Shown: positions 10,022 through 20,186 of the stretch, in pieces | Layout of the letters: each line of letters opens with the position of its first letter | Numbering within the stretch: position 1 is the stretch's first letter | From: Russula earlei | Lineage: Eukaryota > Basidiomycota > Agaricomycetes > Russulales > Russulaceae | DNA: 64,000 bases | Assembly (NCBI GenBank): GCA_025769875.1 | Contig: JAGFNK010000155.1 | Coordinates: forward strand, 43,911 to 107,910 | Direction of reading: 5' to 3' | Made by a program: the position numbers and the translations under genes | The notes under the pieces: generated by a model | Seen by the model: only the letters and a program-made list of their open reading frames with translations | What the model was told of the DNA's origin: nothing | The model's database searches: none

Positions 10022-10036
10022 GGTTATGGGCCCTGC
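10022..10036 (+). promoter_or_regulatory. copia H primer-binding site, initiator tRNA-Met anticodon arm
   Basis: GGTTATGGGCCCTGC directly follows the LTR. Its reverse complement GCAGGGCCCATAACC is the anticodon stem-loop of eukaryotic initiator tRNA-Met (C33 type), the half-tRNA primer known for Drosophila copia. Confidence 0.75.
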
Positions 10037-10262
10037 CTGTATCTAAAATCCACAGAGATCACCACACACATTTATTCCTATAACACCTCCCTTCCCCACA
10101 AACCTCTGTTATCAGACGACATCTTACTCCCTTGGCCCCTGGAACCAAAGGATTGATGTGTGCGCAGTTACATCATGTGTCAAAGATACTGATTTGATCT
10201 CTAATTGATCCGGCTACAATTGCTCTGCTGGTCTGGATTGGCAATTCACCTTATTATGTCAT

Positions 10263-11357
10263 ATGGCACCCATATTCACTATCCCCTCGGGAATGCCCCT
10301 GGAGATCTTAGATTCATCAAATTGGACTACTTGGTCATTTCGCTTCGAGGCCATTACCCAAATGAATGGTTTCCAGTGTCATCTTATCAATACAAAGCCC
10401 TCTGGAGATAGCACTTGGGACGTTGAAGAAGACATACTGTTAGGTGTCTTCCAGCTCCATCTCCAGAAAGATATATATGCAGAGATAAGCAATAACACCA
10501 AGTTCGACACCTGTAAACTCAAGTGGGAACAACTTAAGATTACTTGCATCGGCATTGGATCTATGTCCCTACATAACTCTTGGACCGCCCTCACATGTTT
10601 TGATCTAGATGACACCAGCCCGATGTTCCCACAACTACAGAAATTGAATGATACTAGGATCAATCTTCAGAACAATGACATGCCCGTCACCGATCTCCAA
10701 TTCAGTCTCACTCTAATTCAGGCACTACCCGGCTCCTACTCTGGTCTTACGCAAGCTATCCTCAGCTCTAATCTTCCAAACAAGCTTTCCCCGAAAGCCA
10801 TTCAGGAACACATTCTCAATGAAGAGAGTCATTGGGCCGGCTCCTCCACTTCCCTTAACAAAGTTGCTCCGGTCAAGAAACAGGATGATAAGAACAAAAT
10901 AAAATGTTATTATTGCAAGAAAGCTGGTCACAAGAGTCCTGAGTGCTGGAAGAAGAAAAAGGATGAGGAGGAGAAGGTGAAACGAGGGAGAGAACCTGGC
11001 GTGGACACTAACAGAAAGGTCAACGTGCACATAGTAGAGACTACTGCTGCTATTACGGAGATCTCGGATGATGAAAATGACATTTGCATTTCCCTTTACT
11101 TGGTGACTAGATCACGCTGGATGATTGACTCAGGAGCTACCCATCACATCAGTCCATTCCGGACCGACTTCATCACCTATGCTCCGGCCACTGGATCAGT
11201 TAACCTTGGAGGTCACACTATCATCAAGCAGATTGGGACCGGATCTGTATCCGTCCTACCATCTGGAGGCATTGGGAAGTTTCCATTAACCCTCACCAAT
11301 GTCATGCATGTTCCGGAAGCCGACGCATGCTACTTCTCAGTCAGCGCGTTGCTCTGA
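10263..11357 (+). CDS. gag: copia H gag-protease
   Basis: 364-codon frame from ATG 10263. Residues 1-200 form a UBN2/DUF4219-type copia gag (Trp-Thr-Thr-Trp-Ser near residues 21-25). The zinc knuckle CYYCKKAGHKSPEC lies near residue 215, a Lys/Glu-rich linker follows, and the aspartic protease motif WMIDSGATHH is near residue 283. The frame ends at TGA 11355 by a frameshift shortly after the protease, before the GAG-pre-integrase domain. Gag packages element RNA; the protease processes the polyprotein. Confidence 0.9.
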   Translation: MAPIFTIPSGMPLEILDSSNWTTWSFRFEAITQMNGFQCHLINTKPSGDSTWDVEEDILLGVFQLHLQKDIYAEISNNTKFDTCKLKWEQLKITCIGIGSMSLHNSWTALTCFDLDDTSPMFPQLQKLNDTRINLQNNDMPVTDLQFSLTLIQALPGSYSGLTQAILSSNLPNKLSPKAIQEHILNEESHWAGSSTSLNKVAPVKKQDDKNKIKCYYCKKAGHKSPECWKKKKDEEEKVKRGREPGVDTNRKVNVHIVETTAAITEISDDENDICISLYLVTRSRWMIDSGATHHISPFRTDFITYAPATGSVNLGGHTIIKQIGTGSVSVLPSGGIGKFPLTLTNVMHVPEADACYFSVSALL

Positions 11358-12795
11358 AGGGGGGGACATATCACTTATACTCAGCACGGATGCCAAATCT
11401 ACTACAAAGATCGGAAAGTTGCACAAGGATACCTGGAGAATAACCTATTCTATATTGACTTCTCATCTCCAGCCCTACACGTGCAAGCGGGGGTGCTACC
11501 GCTTAACATCTGGCATCAGCGCATGGGACATATGTCCTCACACATGCTAATCAAATATGCTCATTCCATCAAGGGAATCTCACTTAGTTCAGCGGATCGT
11601 GATCAGTCACCTTTCCCAGGGTGTGAACTTGGCAAACAGACGTGACTTCCTTTCCTGGCTTTGCCTAAGCGATCTGATCGGCGTCTACAGATCGTGCATA
11701 CTGACTTAGCCAGTCCAATGCAGACCCAGTCTATCTGAGGTGCAACTTATTGGGCAACGTTTATCGATGACTACTCCTGTTATGGGGTAGTGTACTTCCT
11801 CAAAAGTAAAGATCAGTGTGCTGATGCATTCAAAAAATATCTTGCATGGTCAGAAAACCAGACCAACTGTCACGGTAACTAGCCATGTCAGTTCACAAGC
11901 AACAAACAAGTCGGTGATAGAGAGGTGTTCAAGAAACGGGCTGGTTCCCGTGTATAATGAGTAAGGATCCCTGCAGTGGTTGAAGTGTTTTATGCTAAAC
12001 AGGTTATGGCCAATAGACCCTTCCTAGTACGACTCGGTCTGTTGAGAAGCTAGGGTAAGTTTGTAATGGGATAGACTAGGGCTGGTTCCACTAGCTATAT
12101 GCGTTCAAGTCCATCAGGGACCTTGAACAACGCAGAGAGAGTAGAGGAAGGTAGGTCTTAAAGGAGGAGAGCTCTTCTCAGGGGAGTGAAGAGAGACTCT
12201 TAGGAAAGGAAGGGAAAGGCGAAGAGTAGATGGTAGATAGTGTGTGAAGAGTTGATGAAATGGAGATGTGGATGTGGTTTGAGGATTAGGAGCGAAGTGG
12301 GTTGCAGGCAAATATGTTTGGACAAGAGTAGGTTGGATTCTACAAGAGACCAAGCTTAGGGCTTTGGTCACAAAGTACTGAGCTTATATATACAGGAGAA
12401 GCGCAGCAATAGCTGCGCTTTGACTGTGCTACTAGTATAGTAGGAGTCATAATAAGTAGGAGTCATAGGAATGAGGCCACGAATGAGTCAGAACCAAGTA
12501 ACTGTGCTGCACAGTAAATGCGCAGCATTGCACAGTTGAAACTAAGAGGTAAATATAAATGGAAAGAGAACCAAACAAAGGGAAAGTAACAGCAATCCAG
12601 TGTTACCTGGACATGTATGGATCACATGATAACACAGAAGGGATCACAAGACGTAAGAGATCACGAGACCAGTAAGTAAAGGGACGTATGAAAGCAAGCA
12701 GTCCATAGCAAAGGTAAGAAGTAAACATAAAAGGAAAATGGTGTAACACCAATGATAAGATCAAAGCACTACACTCGGATCGCGGAGGGGAGTAC
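11358..12795 (+). pseudogene. pol: copia H integrase N-terminal half (broken, split by LTR J)
   Basis: GAG-pre-integrase motif WHQRMGHMS (11510-11536) and a CELGKQT block lead into the integrase core with VHTDLASPMQ and FIDDYSCYGVVYF. In-frame TGA stops sit at 11643-11645 and 11736-11738, both where CGA (Arg) is expected. Solo LTR J splits the sequence at 11868; the frame resumes at 12749 and reaches the second catalytic block HSDRGGEY at 12772. Confidence 0.85.
11868..12748 (-). repeat. solo LTR J (881 bp)
   Basis: TGTCACGG...GTGTAACA on the plus strand, flanked by CCAAC (11863-11867) and CCAAT (12749-12753), a TSD with one transition. Removing it restores an open integrase frame (Gln-Thr-Asn-Asp-Lys). 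TATATATAAG on the minus strand (near 12390) sets the orientation. Only copy of this family here; its ends resemble those of LTR I. Confidence 0.85.
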
Positions 12796-14388
12796 TTGTC
12801 CAGTGCCCTTAGATCGGTCTTAGATCAAAAGGGAATTGAGCATAGATTGACAATGCCAGGGTCACCACAGCAGAATGGTGTAGCAGAGAGATGGAACCGG
12901 ACCCTCGAAGACAAGATGTGCGCTATGCTACACAGCGCCAGTCTTACTCTGGGGTTCTGGGAGCTTGCTACTGACGCAGCAGTCCATATCTACAATCGCA
13001 CTCCTACATGTGTTCTCTGTTGGAACACACCTCACTCAGTCTGGACGGACAGACAAGTTCTGGACGTTTCCTATTTCCGCGTCTTTGGATGTAAGGCGTA
13101 TGTACACACACCTGCTAACAAACGGAAGAAGCTCGATGCGAGATCGGTCGAGATGATTTTCGTTGGGTACAAGTCTGGATCTAAGGGTTACCGACTCTGG
13201 AATCAATCCACCCGAAAGCTGTTCTTATCGCGCAATGTCACTTTCAATGAGCGCATACTGCCTGCTAGGGGAGACCTTACTGACACTCCTCCTGCACAAC
13301 CCTTGGTCTTCACAGGACCGGTTTCTTTCACTGCCCCACTTCCGCACGAACCGGATGGCTGCGGACTTAGTCCTGCACCTCCGGAAACCCCACTAGATCC
13401 CAATACACCTAATTCACTTTACCTTACCCCTCCCACTCAGCCTGTTCCACATACTCCACCGCGCCACGTTCAGTCTGTGCGCCAAGTCCGCTTGTGCCAG
13501 CCTCACTCAGCATTGCCGGGACCATCCTTTGGTCCACCGTGTCCACCCTCACCTAGGCGTCTTCGCCCTAATCTGCGTCCTAATCCTAGATTTCTCACTT
13601 CTAACGCAAATGCGGGGGGGCGCCTATCGCATACGGCACTATTAGCGACGGCAGAGGCGATCACTCCGGCTATGTTTTGGGAAGCAATGTCCTTGGACTC
13701 CGCCGATCAATGGAGAACCGCGTGTCAATATGAAATTGATGCACTCACTAAGAATGGTACCTGGGAGCTTGTAGATCTGCCACCGGGCTGCAAGGCCGTG
13801 CGATCTCGATGGGTGTTTGCATGCAAATCTGATGGTAGATTTCGTGCACGTTTAGTCGCAAAGGGGTTCACCCAAGTACAGGGGAATGATTATGATGAAA
13901 CTTTCTCACCAGTTGCCAGATTTGAGTCTTTGAGACTATTCCTAGCGTTGGCCGCACTAGAGGATTGGGAGATCCATCAAATGGACGTCAAGTCGGCATT
14001 CCTTAATGGCACACTGGAGGAAGAGATCTACATGGAGCAACCACAAGGTTTCATCACTCTGGACCAAAAAGACAAAGTCTGTCAGTTAAAGAAGGCTCTC
14101 TATGGCCTCAAACAAGCCTCACGCACATGGAACTTACAGTTTCATGGAGTTCTCACTGGGCTCGACTTCACGCGCACGCACTCAGATGCTGGGGTTTATC
14201 ATCACCAAGATGTGGGGGGAACCATAATCATTATCCTCTATGTCGATGATGTCACCATCTTAGGCAATTCACTCCCACTGATTGCAGACATTAAGAATTC
14301 ATTGTCCATGCACTATGAAATGACTGATCTAGGTGAGATCAACTCCTATCTTGGGATTTGTGTTACGTGTGATCGCTCGGCTAAGTGA
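12796..14388 (+). pseudogene. pol: copia H integrase C-terminal half and reverse transcriptase
   Basis: 530-codon open frame. It starts inside the integrase core; SPQQNGVAERWNRT holds the catalytic Glu. The integrase C-terminal region (FRVFGCKAYVH, FVGYKSGSKGYRLW) and a Pro-rich linker follow. The copia RT (RVT_2) domain runs from about residue 310: WVFACKSDG, RARLVAKGFTQVQG, FSPVARFESLR, HQMDVKSAFLNG, ALYGLKQA and the catalytic ILYVDDVTILG. The frame ends at TGA 14386, probably a mutated CGA, because homology continues downstream in the same frame. Confidence 0.92.
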
Positions 14389-15195
14389 CTAGACATTGAT
14401 CAATCTAGGTACATCTCGGAGATTGTCAATCGCTTCAGGATGGCGGATTCCAATCCGGTCCGCACTCCGCTGCCCTCCAGGGCAGATGTCCATTTGGTCA
14501 AGCACTCCGGGGAGGCAACACCTGATGAAATAAAGCATTTTCAACGCATCATTGGCAGCCTTCTCTATGTGCAGATCGGGACATGACCAGATATATCATT
14601 TGCAGTCTCTCGACTTGCCCAATACTCATCCAATCCCTCATTGCATCATCTACACCTTGCCAAATATGTACAATCTTATCTTAACAGCACTTCAGATCTA
14701 AAGCTGCATTATGATGGCACGCGTGATACTGGATTACACGGGTACTCCGACTCTAGCCTCAGAGACAATGCAGATGACTACTGTTCCACCTTGGGCTATG
14801 TCTTCCTACTTTCCAGTGCTGTGATCTCCTGGACCTCACGCAAACAGAAGACTGTTGCCCAAAGTACCACTCAAGCTGAATATATGGCCTTAGCCGACGC
14901 AGCTAATCAAGCCACGTGGTATCGGAGCTTCTTCTCCGAGATTGGCTATCAGATCTCCGATCCGATTCCACTTCATGGTGATAACAAAGGCACCATCGAC
15001 CTCACGCTCAACCCAGTCACCGGAAGACAGTCGAAGCATATCCCTACCAAGCATCACACCATCCACCAATACATTGAGGACGGACTGATCACACTTATCT
15101 GTACTCCCACAGGAGAGATGCTTGCAGATGGTCTCACTAAGCCACATAGTCACGCACTGCTCTGGACCTTTGTCGATGGGTTGGGTCTTAATTGA
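14389..15195 (+). pseudogene. pol: copia H RT end and RNase H
   Basis: Same frame as the RT after the TGA at 14386. The RT connection region (GSLLYVQIGT then TGA at 14584 where GTRPDI is expected) is followed by RNase H: HGYSDSSLRDN, VISWTSRKQKTVAQSTTQAEYM, LHGDNKGTI and SKHIPTKHH. The normal stop is at 15193-15195. Only the two TGA codons break it. Confidence 0.9.
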
Positions 15196-15228
15196 TCTAG
15201 TCTACCAACTGTCTTAATCATGGGGGGA

Positions 15229-15708
15229 TGTTGAGATCTGCACTGCCCAGAGTCTCAGGTGTGTTGTGATATGATCACAACTCGGATGCGTTGACGTGTC
15301 GGATCACCCGGACCGGGCATCACTGGCTCAGCTCATATGCTGCAGCATGCATTAGTTACACTGATAGAGTGATTTAGGACAATCGGTAGCTACTTACAAC
15401 TGATCCTCAGACTTACTTAGTGATCCGTGATGGTAGTTAACCGTACTGCATCCAGTGGCGGTCTCAGGTACTTAAGAATGCCACAAAGTACGTAGATCAC
15501 TTCAGTTTTGTGTCAACCAAACTGAAGTGAGTATTTACACTATGATATCTTATCTCACAGTACTGACGACGTGTTGTAGCTATTGTCTGATAGGTACATT
15601 ATTTATATCAGTTTTGTGTCAACCAAACTGAACTATTGTCTGATAGATCTGCCTGTGATCTTATCATCTGCTGCTATCTAATCACACATACTGTGTCTAT
15701 CTTCAACA
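15229..15708 (+). repeat. copia H 3' LTR (480 bp) with polypurine tract
   Basis: TGTTGAGATC...CTTCAACA, preceded by the purine run ATGGGGGGA (15220-15228), the likely plus-strand primer site. Right flank AACTC is the TSD. Confidence 0.96.
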
Positions 15709-15718
15709 AACTCCAACA

Positions 15719-15768
15719 AGAACATGTGGGCATATGGCAATAAAGATTGAAATTTCTTTCAACCTGAG
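15719..15768. other. 50-bp flank of copia E2
   Basis: Short unassigned sequence between the 5' end of copia E2 and solo LTR I. AGAAC (15719-15723) would be the right-hand TSD of E2. Confidence 0.4.
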
Positions 15769-16596
15769 TGTTACGAACCAAGGCCAGGACCTGGCCATAT
15801 ATTGTCCTATTCTACTCAGGAGAGACCTCTCTCGCTTTGCATTGCCAACACACTTCTGTTTCTTGGGCTATCCCTCCTGCGGTGCAAGATATCGCTATTG
15901 CAAAGGCACTATAACACGACCAGGCACCATTTTCCTAATCGGGTAATCATCACGTGGCAGCCACATGGCCACTCAGCCACCAAGAACCCAAAACAGTGGC
16001 ACAAACTCCTACAAACTGTTGCATAACTCATATGACATCATCTAGGCTCCAATCACATCATGGCTGACTGAGCAACTCCCCAATGACCTCATCGACTCAT
16101 TAAGTGCTCCACAGTGACATCATAATGATGTCATCGCTCCACAGTGATCAGTAATATGCTCAGTAAGCCTGAAACCTGACACAAGTGAGTTTATGCCTCT
16201 GTAGTCCTATTGGATGGTACCAAGGAGTCTAGAATAACTCCTGTCCTTTGTAATCGACCCTGTACACAGAATATAATCCCCAATGTAGCATGGCAGTTGT
16301 AAGACTGTCCATTTGTGATACTCTCATCCTCCTGGGTACTCCCTCACACCCACTCAGTTTAAAGTCTTCCCTCATCCTCAAGGTACTCTTCAACAACTGC
16401 CTTGTCTAAAGCCTCTCACTAAATTGGCCTCTACCCTTCACCTCTGTCCCTTGCAACATCTACCAGTACCCCTTTGGTACCTCCTTGTTGTTTGGCTCAT
16501 CCTCCTGTTCAATGCCATTTACGCTGCATACCATCTGTTCTGACCCTTGCCCACCTGCTCCTGAGTCCTTAGTGATCAGCAGTACATGTCTTGACA
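15769..16596 (+). repeat. solo LTR I (828 bp), plus orientation
   Basis: TGTTACGAACC...GTCTTGACA, flanked by CTGAG (15764-15768) and CTAAG (16597-16601), a TSD with one transition. Most diverged of five LTR I copies in the window. Confidence 0.88.
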
Positions 16597-16601
16597 CTAA
16601 G

Positions 16602-16957
16602 GGTGAAAGTGCTGTTTAATGGGAGTCCACACTTTCTTTTTTGTGTCAAAAGACCCTCATTTGATGATTTCCCCTTTCTTGGATTTCAGAGAGGATGTCA
16701 CACACAATGTGTTAGAGTTTGAGTGGTTTGAGTTGGCACTTCAAATCAGCATCCTTGGCTGATCATGTGTGTTCCTTGTCCATTGTTCCTTCCCAACACC
16801 ACTACACTACAGGTGCTTAAACACATCTTAACATTTGATCTCAGCAATGTAAGGTTCAATCAGTGATTCAAATATCTCATTACATTTGTGTGACTATGTG
16901 TGACTGACCAACTAATGGGTACCCTACAGTATGTCCTTCTGTAAGGGAGTTGGTAAC
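16602..16957. other. 356 bp without recognisable feature
   Basis: AT-rich, with no frame or repeat I can identify. It joins 21163-21507 once copia F is removed (shared TSD GTAAC), so both are one older sequence, host or a decayed element. Confidence 0.4.
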
Positions 16958-17207
16958 TGTTGGACGTGCAGCCGCTTAGTGCCGCGCAAACGGACAATCC
17001 GGACCGTACATGTAAATAATTAGAATAATTTAGTTATCGCGTTCGTTTCCTCAGTCTTTTACACACAAGACTGAGGTCAGTACTACACATTCCTTTACAC
17101 TCCTTTAAAGCTCATGCTGTACATAGCTATCATCCCTATAGGTTAGATAACTAACCAATACAGTCTTTTACACACAAGACTGAGCTATCATCCCTATAGC
17201 TCCAACA
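16958..17207 (+). repeat. element F 5' LTR (250 bp)
   Basis: TGTTGGACGT...GCTCCAACA. Holds the twin stem-loop module at 17049-17199. Against the 3' LTR there are four differences, three transitions (two at CpG) and one C/A. Confidence 0.96.
17049..17199 (+). other. twin stem-loop / direct-repeat module (element F)
   Basis: Stem-loop 1: CCTCAGTCTT pairs with AAGACTGAGG (10 bp, 17049-17076) around TTACACAC. Stem-loop 2 at 17161-17182 has the same loop and core stem. The 16-mer GCTATCATCCCTATAG occurs at 17126-17141 and 17184-17199, before and after stem-loop 2. Present identically in the 3' LTR. Confidence 0.85.
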
Positions 17208-17221
17208 GATTATGAGACCTG
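17208..17221 (+). promoter_or_regulatory. element F primer-binding site, elongator tRNA-Met anticodon arm
   Basis: GATTATGAGACCTG directly follows the LTR; identical to the sites of copia E and E2. Its complement CAGGTCTCATAATC contains the CAU anticodon and loop of elongator tRNA-Met. Confidence 0.7.
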
Positions 17222-17276
17222 GTCATCCCTGACATCACGAACTCCCACCAGCTTCCAAATCGCATAACGAAACACC

Positions 17277-17768
17277 ATGAGCGCCCCCACAGCAACCGCA
17301 AATGTCGCGCCCTCGAGAAGCAGCCACGCTCCCACTGTAGGAGCCGTGGGAAAAACTTACATGGGCAGCCAACACGGTTACTATGGACCACTCTTCGAAG
17401 GTGGCACGGTCGCGTACACACAATGGAAAGCTAAAATAGAGGCAGTATTCAAAGTAAACGGCTTAATGGAAATCTTAAAACAGACATACTCAAAACCGGA
17501 CCTCAGCAATGACCCGAGCGGCTTCGCCGACTGGGAGCAGAAAGATCGCGAAGTGCACACCCACATTTTACTCACGTTAAAAGGGCACGCTCTTGACACT
17601 GCCCTAGGCATTGCTGGAGCCAAAAATACTTGGGACGAGCTTGCAAAACATTTTGCAGGGAAGGGTGAGCAACGCGTTGCACATTTATTGATGGACCTAT
17701 ACCGAGTCACTTTCTCCGAAAGTGAACCCATGGCTCCTCAAATCATTCGACTGCTGCATGCCACCTGA
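17277..17768 (+). CDS. gag: element F gag N-terminal part
   Basis: 163-codon frame from ATG 17277 matching the E gag N-terminus: the F block TQWKAKIEAVFKV corresponds to FWKHRVQMVLEL in E, and FAGKGEQRVAHLL to YEGKGEQRMAHLM. It stops at TGA 17766; the next in-frame residues (TLKRLSYPIDKKV) still match E gag, so the TGA is a premature stop (probably from CGA) and gag continues into the next frame entry without a frame change. Confidence 0.85.
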   Translation: MSAPTATANVAPSRSSHAPTVGAVGKTYMGSQHGYYGPLFEGGTVAYTQWKAKIEAVFKVNGLMEILKQTYSKPDLSNDPSGFADWEQKDREVHTHILLTLKGHALDTALGIAGAKNTWDELAKHFAGKGEQRVAHLLMDLYRVTFSESEPMAPQIIRLLHAT

Positions 17769-17816
17769 ACCCTCAAGAGACTCAGTTACCCAATAGACAA
17801 GAAAGTCCTCATCTGG

Positions 17817-20186
17817 ATGCTAATCCTCGCACTACCGGAAAAGATGGCCAATCTCAAGGCCACTCTCCACTCGACGCCGCCCAGCCATCTAATGGCCGAG
17901 CACATCACAGACCGAATCCTCCACGAGGAGTGTCGGATCCGATCGACCCGTGACACAGCCACATCTCACATTGCAAAGGCACCCCAAAAGGGGAAGGACC
18001 GGGAAGTGCAGAGTGAAAAAAGCACAATCAAGTGCACCCACTGCAGATGCAGGGGGCACAACACAACTGAATGCTGGAAAATTCATGGGAAACCGCAGGA
18101 TAAAGCAGCAGTGGCAGCAGCAGCAATGACTGGCATGAGCGCGCACAATGCAGCAACGCCCACGCCTGCTAGGACTGGCACAAGCACGCCCAACATACCA
18201 GCTATGCACGCAGACCAGCCACCAGCCAGCACTGCCATTGCATACATCCTAATTCCACATAACAGCACCTTATTATATCAGGCAGTCGTAGATGAGCCGA
18301 TCCGCGTGGCCATGACTCAGGAGCAGCTCCGAGCTGCCAATCTCAGAGACGGCTGGCTCCTCAACTCCGGAGCCTCGCGCATCATGACACCCTGCCGTGA
18401 TTGGTTCACACATCTTACCCCACTCGCATCACCCATTCAAGTCGTCTTAGGCGACGATAGCACAATAACCGCCACCGGAGCTGGACAAGTGCAAGTCCGG
18501 ATGTACACAAACGGCGCGCGGAGTACCGCAATACTCCACGACGTCCTGTACGTCCCAAACCTCAAAGGGAACTTTCTATCAGTCTCCCATTTTGCTCAAC
18601 ATGGGGCGGAAGTGCACTTCCAGGGAGAGACATGCGGAATATACGATGGAAACCAACTAATTTGTGAGGGAACATTACATGAAAGCTTGTACATCATGGC
18701 CATCCAGACAGCCAAACCCAAGTCAGCGCGCACAGTGACGCTAGACCAATCCCTTGCAGATCGTGCCCACAAAACTGAAGCCACGCTTACCGTGCGCACA
18801 ACGATCTCCCGGGCCTTCTTGAACACGTGTGGGAAATCACCCACCAGAACACCCCAGTTCTCCGAACATGTCGCGACCCGGACAGACAATAAGCTGCAGA
18901 AGACACACACCGGCGGGCCAAAGTGCAAGTCGAAAGCCCCCCAGCACCTCGAGCCGCACACCGCATGCGTTGAGCCCAAGGCCGGCCAACGCTTGAAGAC
19001 CCTCCGATTGGATGGAGGGGGCAAACACACCGGGCGAGAAGCACAAACATCCCTAGCTGAAAGGGGATGCATGCATCAAATTAACACCCTGGGTACGCCA
19101 CAACACATCAAAGTTGCAGAACGCGTGACCCGGACACCTCTTAATAGGGTCCAGGCGACGCGTACAGATGCAAAACCATCCACGCGCGCCTTGGATGACT
19201 TGACGCTCAAAGAGGCACGGAGCGGGGACAACCCCGACCCCTCTCGGCCACACGTCCTCGGAACGCGCGTGTCCATGCATGCCCCAGAGAAGAGACTCAC
19301 CAAGTTGACCCGAAGGTCGCTGGTGCACACGTCCCTGGGCCACACATATAACCATCAGGCATACAAGCCTGCACATCACACCACCCCCCACATCCCTGAA
19401 CCCTGCGACGTCATATTCGACAAAGGGGGCCCCACATTGCGCATCGAGTGTGTGATCCTCGAATTTGACGACGCAGCCGAAAGCGCCAGGGATGGGAAAA
19501 GGAGAGCAGGATTGAGGGGGCGGAGAAGGCAAAACCGGCAGACAGCGCGGAAGTGCCACTGCATGCGAAGCCGCAAGGCATTGGAGCAGAGGAGCCTCTG
19601 CCTGCTCAGCCTGAAACAGGTGGACAACACAGAGCAGGCGTCGCACACCAAACTGCAAGGCATCCGAGCAGGCAAAGCCCTGCCTGTTCAGCCTGAAACA
19701 CCACATAGTCAGCCCACAGGTTACAAGGCAGAAAGCCCACCTGTGCAATCCACCATGGGACGACCAAAGCATGCTATGTGCGCGCTCACACTCAACCATG
19801 GTGACAAAGCGGAGGAGCTGGATGATGTGGAAGCAGAAAGGGCGCCGCACGCCGAACTGCAAGCCAACAACAACACGGATGAGGCCCTCATCCAACCTGA
19901 AATAGCACAAAGTCAGCATGAAAGTGGGAACGCACCTGTGCAACCCGCCACCAGACGACTGAAATGCACCACGCGTGCGCCCACACCCGAAGAACCAGTG
20001 TGTGAGGATGAACGACGCACATTCGAAAACATGGGCGTTCTCGAAATTGCGCCGCATCCGCAGAACGGAGATGCAGCGGGGAAACCAGACCTTCTGAATA
20101 AAGAGGGGGTCAAATCAAAATACTCAAACATGCAAGGCCCGCGTCATCATGCAGGGACTCACCCAAGTCAAGGGCAACGATCCTGA
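17817..20186 (+). CDS. element F long frame: gag end, protease-like, altered integrase
   Basis: 789 codons without a stop. Residues 1-90 are the gag C-terminus with knuckle CTHCRCRGHNTTEC (about residue 72); near residue 185 is the protease core with LLNSGAS, where the catalytic Asp is Asn; the conserved LGDDSTITATG and FLSVSHFAQHGAEVHF follow. From about residue 330 the sequence still lines up block by block with E integrase (LRLDGGGKHTG for LRSDGGGEYTG; TPQHIKVAERVTRT for TPQHNGVAERMNRT) but the catalytic region is unrecognisable. RT is absent. It may make a Gag-like protein, but no active enzyme is expected. Confidence 0.7.
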   Translation: MLILALPEKMANLKATLHSTPPSHLMAEHITDRILHEECRIRSTRDTATSHIAKAPQKGKDREVQSEKSTIKCTHCRCRGHNTTECWKIHGKPQDKAAVAAAAMTGMSAHNAATPTPARTGTSTPNIPAMHADQPPASTAIAYILIPHNSTLLYQAVVDEPIRVAMTQEQLRAANLRDGWLLNSGASRIMTPCRDWFTHLTPLASPIQVVLGDDSTITATGAGQVQVRMYTNGARSTAILHDVLYVPNLKGNFLSVSHFAQHGAEVHFQGETCGIYDGNQLICEGTLHESLYIMAIQTAKPKSARTVTLDQSLADRAHKTEATLTVRTTISRAFLNTCGKSPTRTPQFSEHVATRTDNKLQKTHTGGPKCKSKAPQHLEPHTACVEPKAGQRLKTLRLDGGGKHTGREAQTSLAERGCMHQINTLGTPQHIKVAERVTRTPLNRVQATRTDAKPSTRALDDLTLKEARSGDNPDPSRPHVLGTRVSMHAPEKRLTKLTRRSLVHTSLGHTYNHQAYKPAHHTTPHIPEPCDVIFDKGGPTLRIECVILEFDDAAESARDGKRRAGLRGRRRQNRQTARKCHCMRSRKALEQRSLCLLSLKQVDNTEQASHTKLQGIRAGKALPVQPETPHSQPTGYKAESPPVQSTMGRPKHAMCALTLNHGDKAEELDDVEAERAPHAELQANNNTDEALIQPEIAQSQHESGNAPVQPATRRLKCTTRAPTPEEPVCEDERRTFENMGVLEIAPHPQNGDAAGKPDLLNKEGVKSKYSNMQGPRHHAGTHPSQGQRS

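Larger units (their letters stand above)
9542..15708 (+). mobile_element. complete copia retrotransposon H (6167 bp incl. nested LTR)
   Basis: Two 480-bp LTRs, perfect TSD AACTC (9537-9541 and 15709-15713), half-tRNA-Met(i) primer site, gag-protease, integrase, RT-RNase H and a polypurine tract. It lies inside the 5' LTR of copia E2. Solo LTR J (11868-12748) interrupts integrase. Four in-frame TGA codons (11643, 11736, 14386, 14584) fall where conserved Arg is expected, so it is inactive. Confidence 0.96.
5571..15718 (-). mobile_element. copia retrotransposon E2 (old, interrupted)
   Basis: Minus-strand Ty1/copia element related to element E. Its 5' LTR is at 9298-9541 plus 15714-15718, split by copia H. 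Gag, protease and integrase follow leftwards; RT, RNase H and the 3' LTR lie beyond the window, left of the LTR D insertion. It is also split by solo LTRs A (6040-6579) and B (6883-7502). Many residues that are Arg in E are Cys here, as expected from CpG decay, so it is older than E. Confidence 0.88.

Noticed and set aside
19053..20057. 334-codon minus frame opposite element F
   Set aside because: Shadow of the GC-rich long plus frame; no domain and it crosses known copia motifs in antisense.
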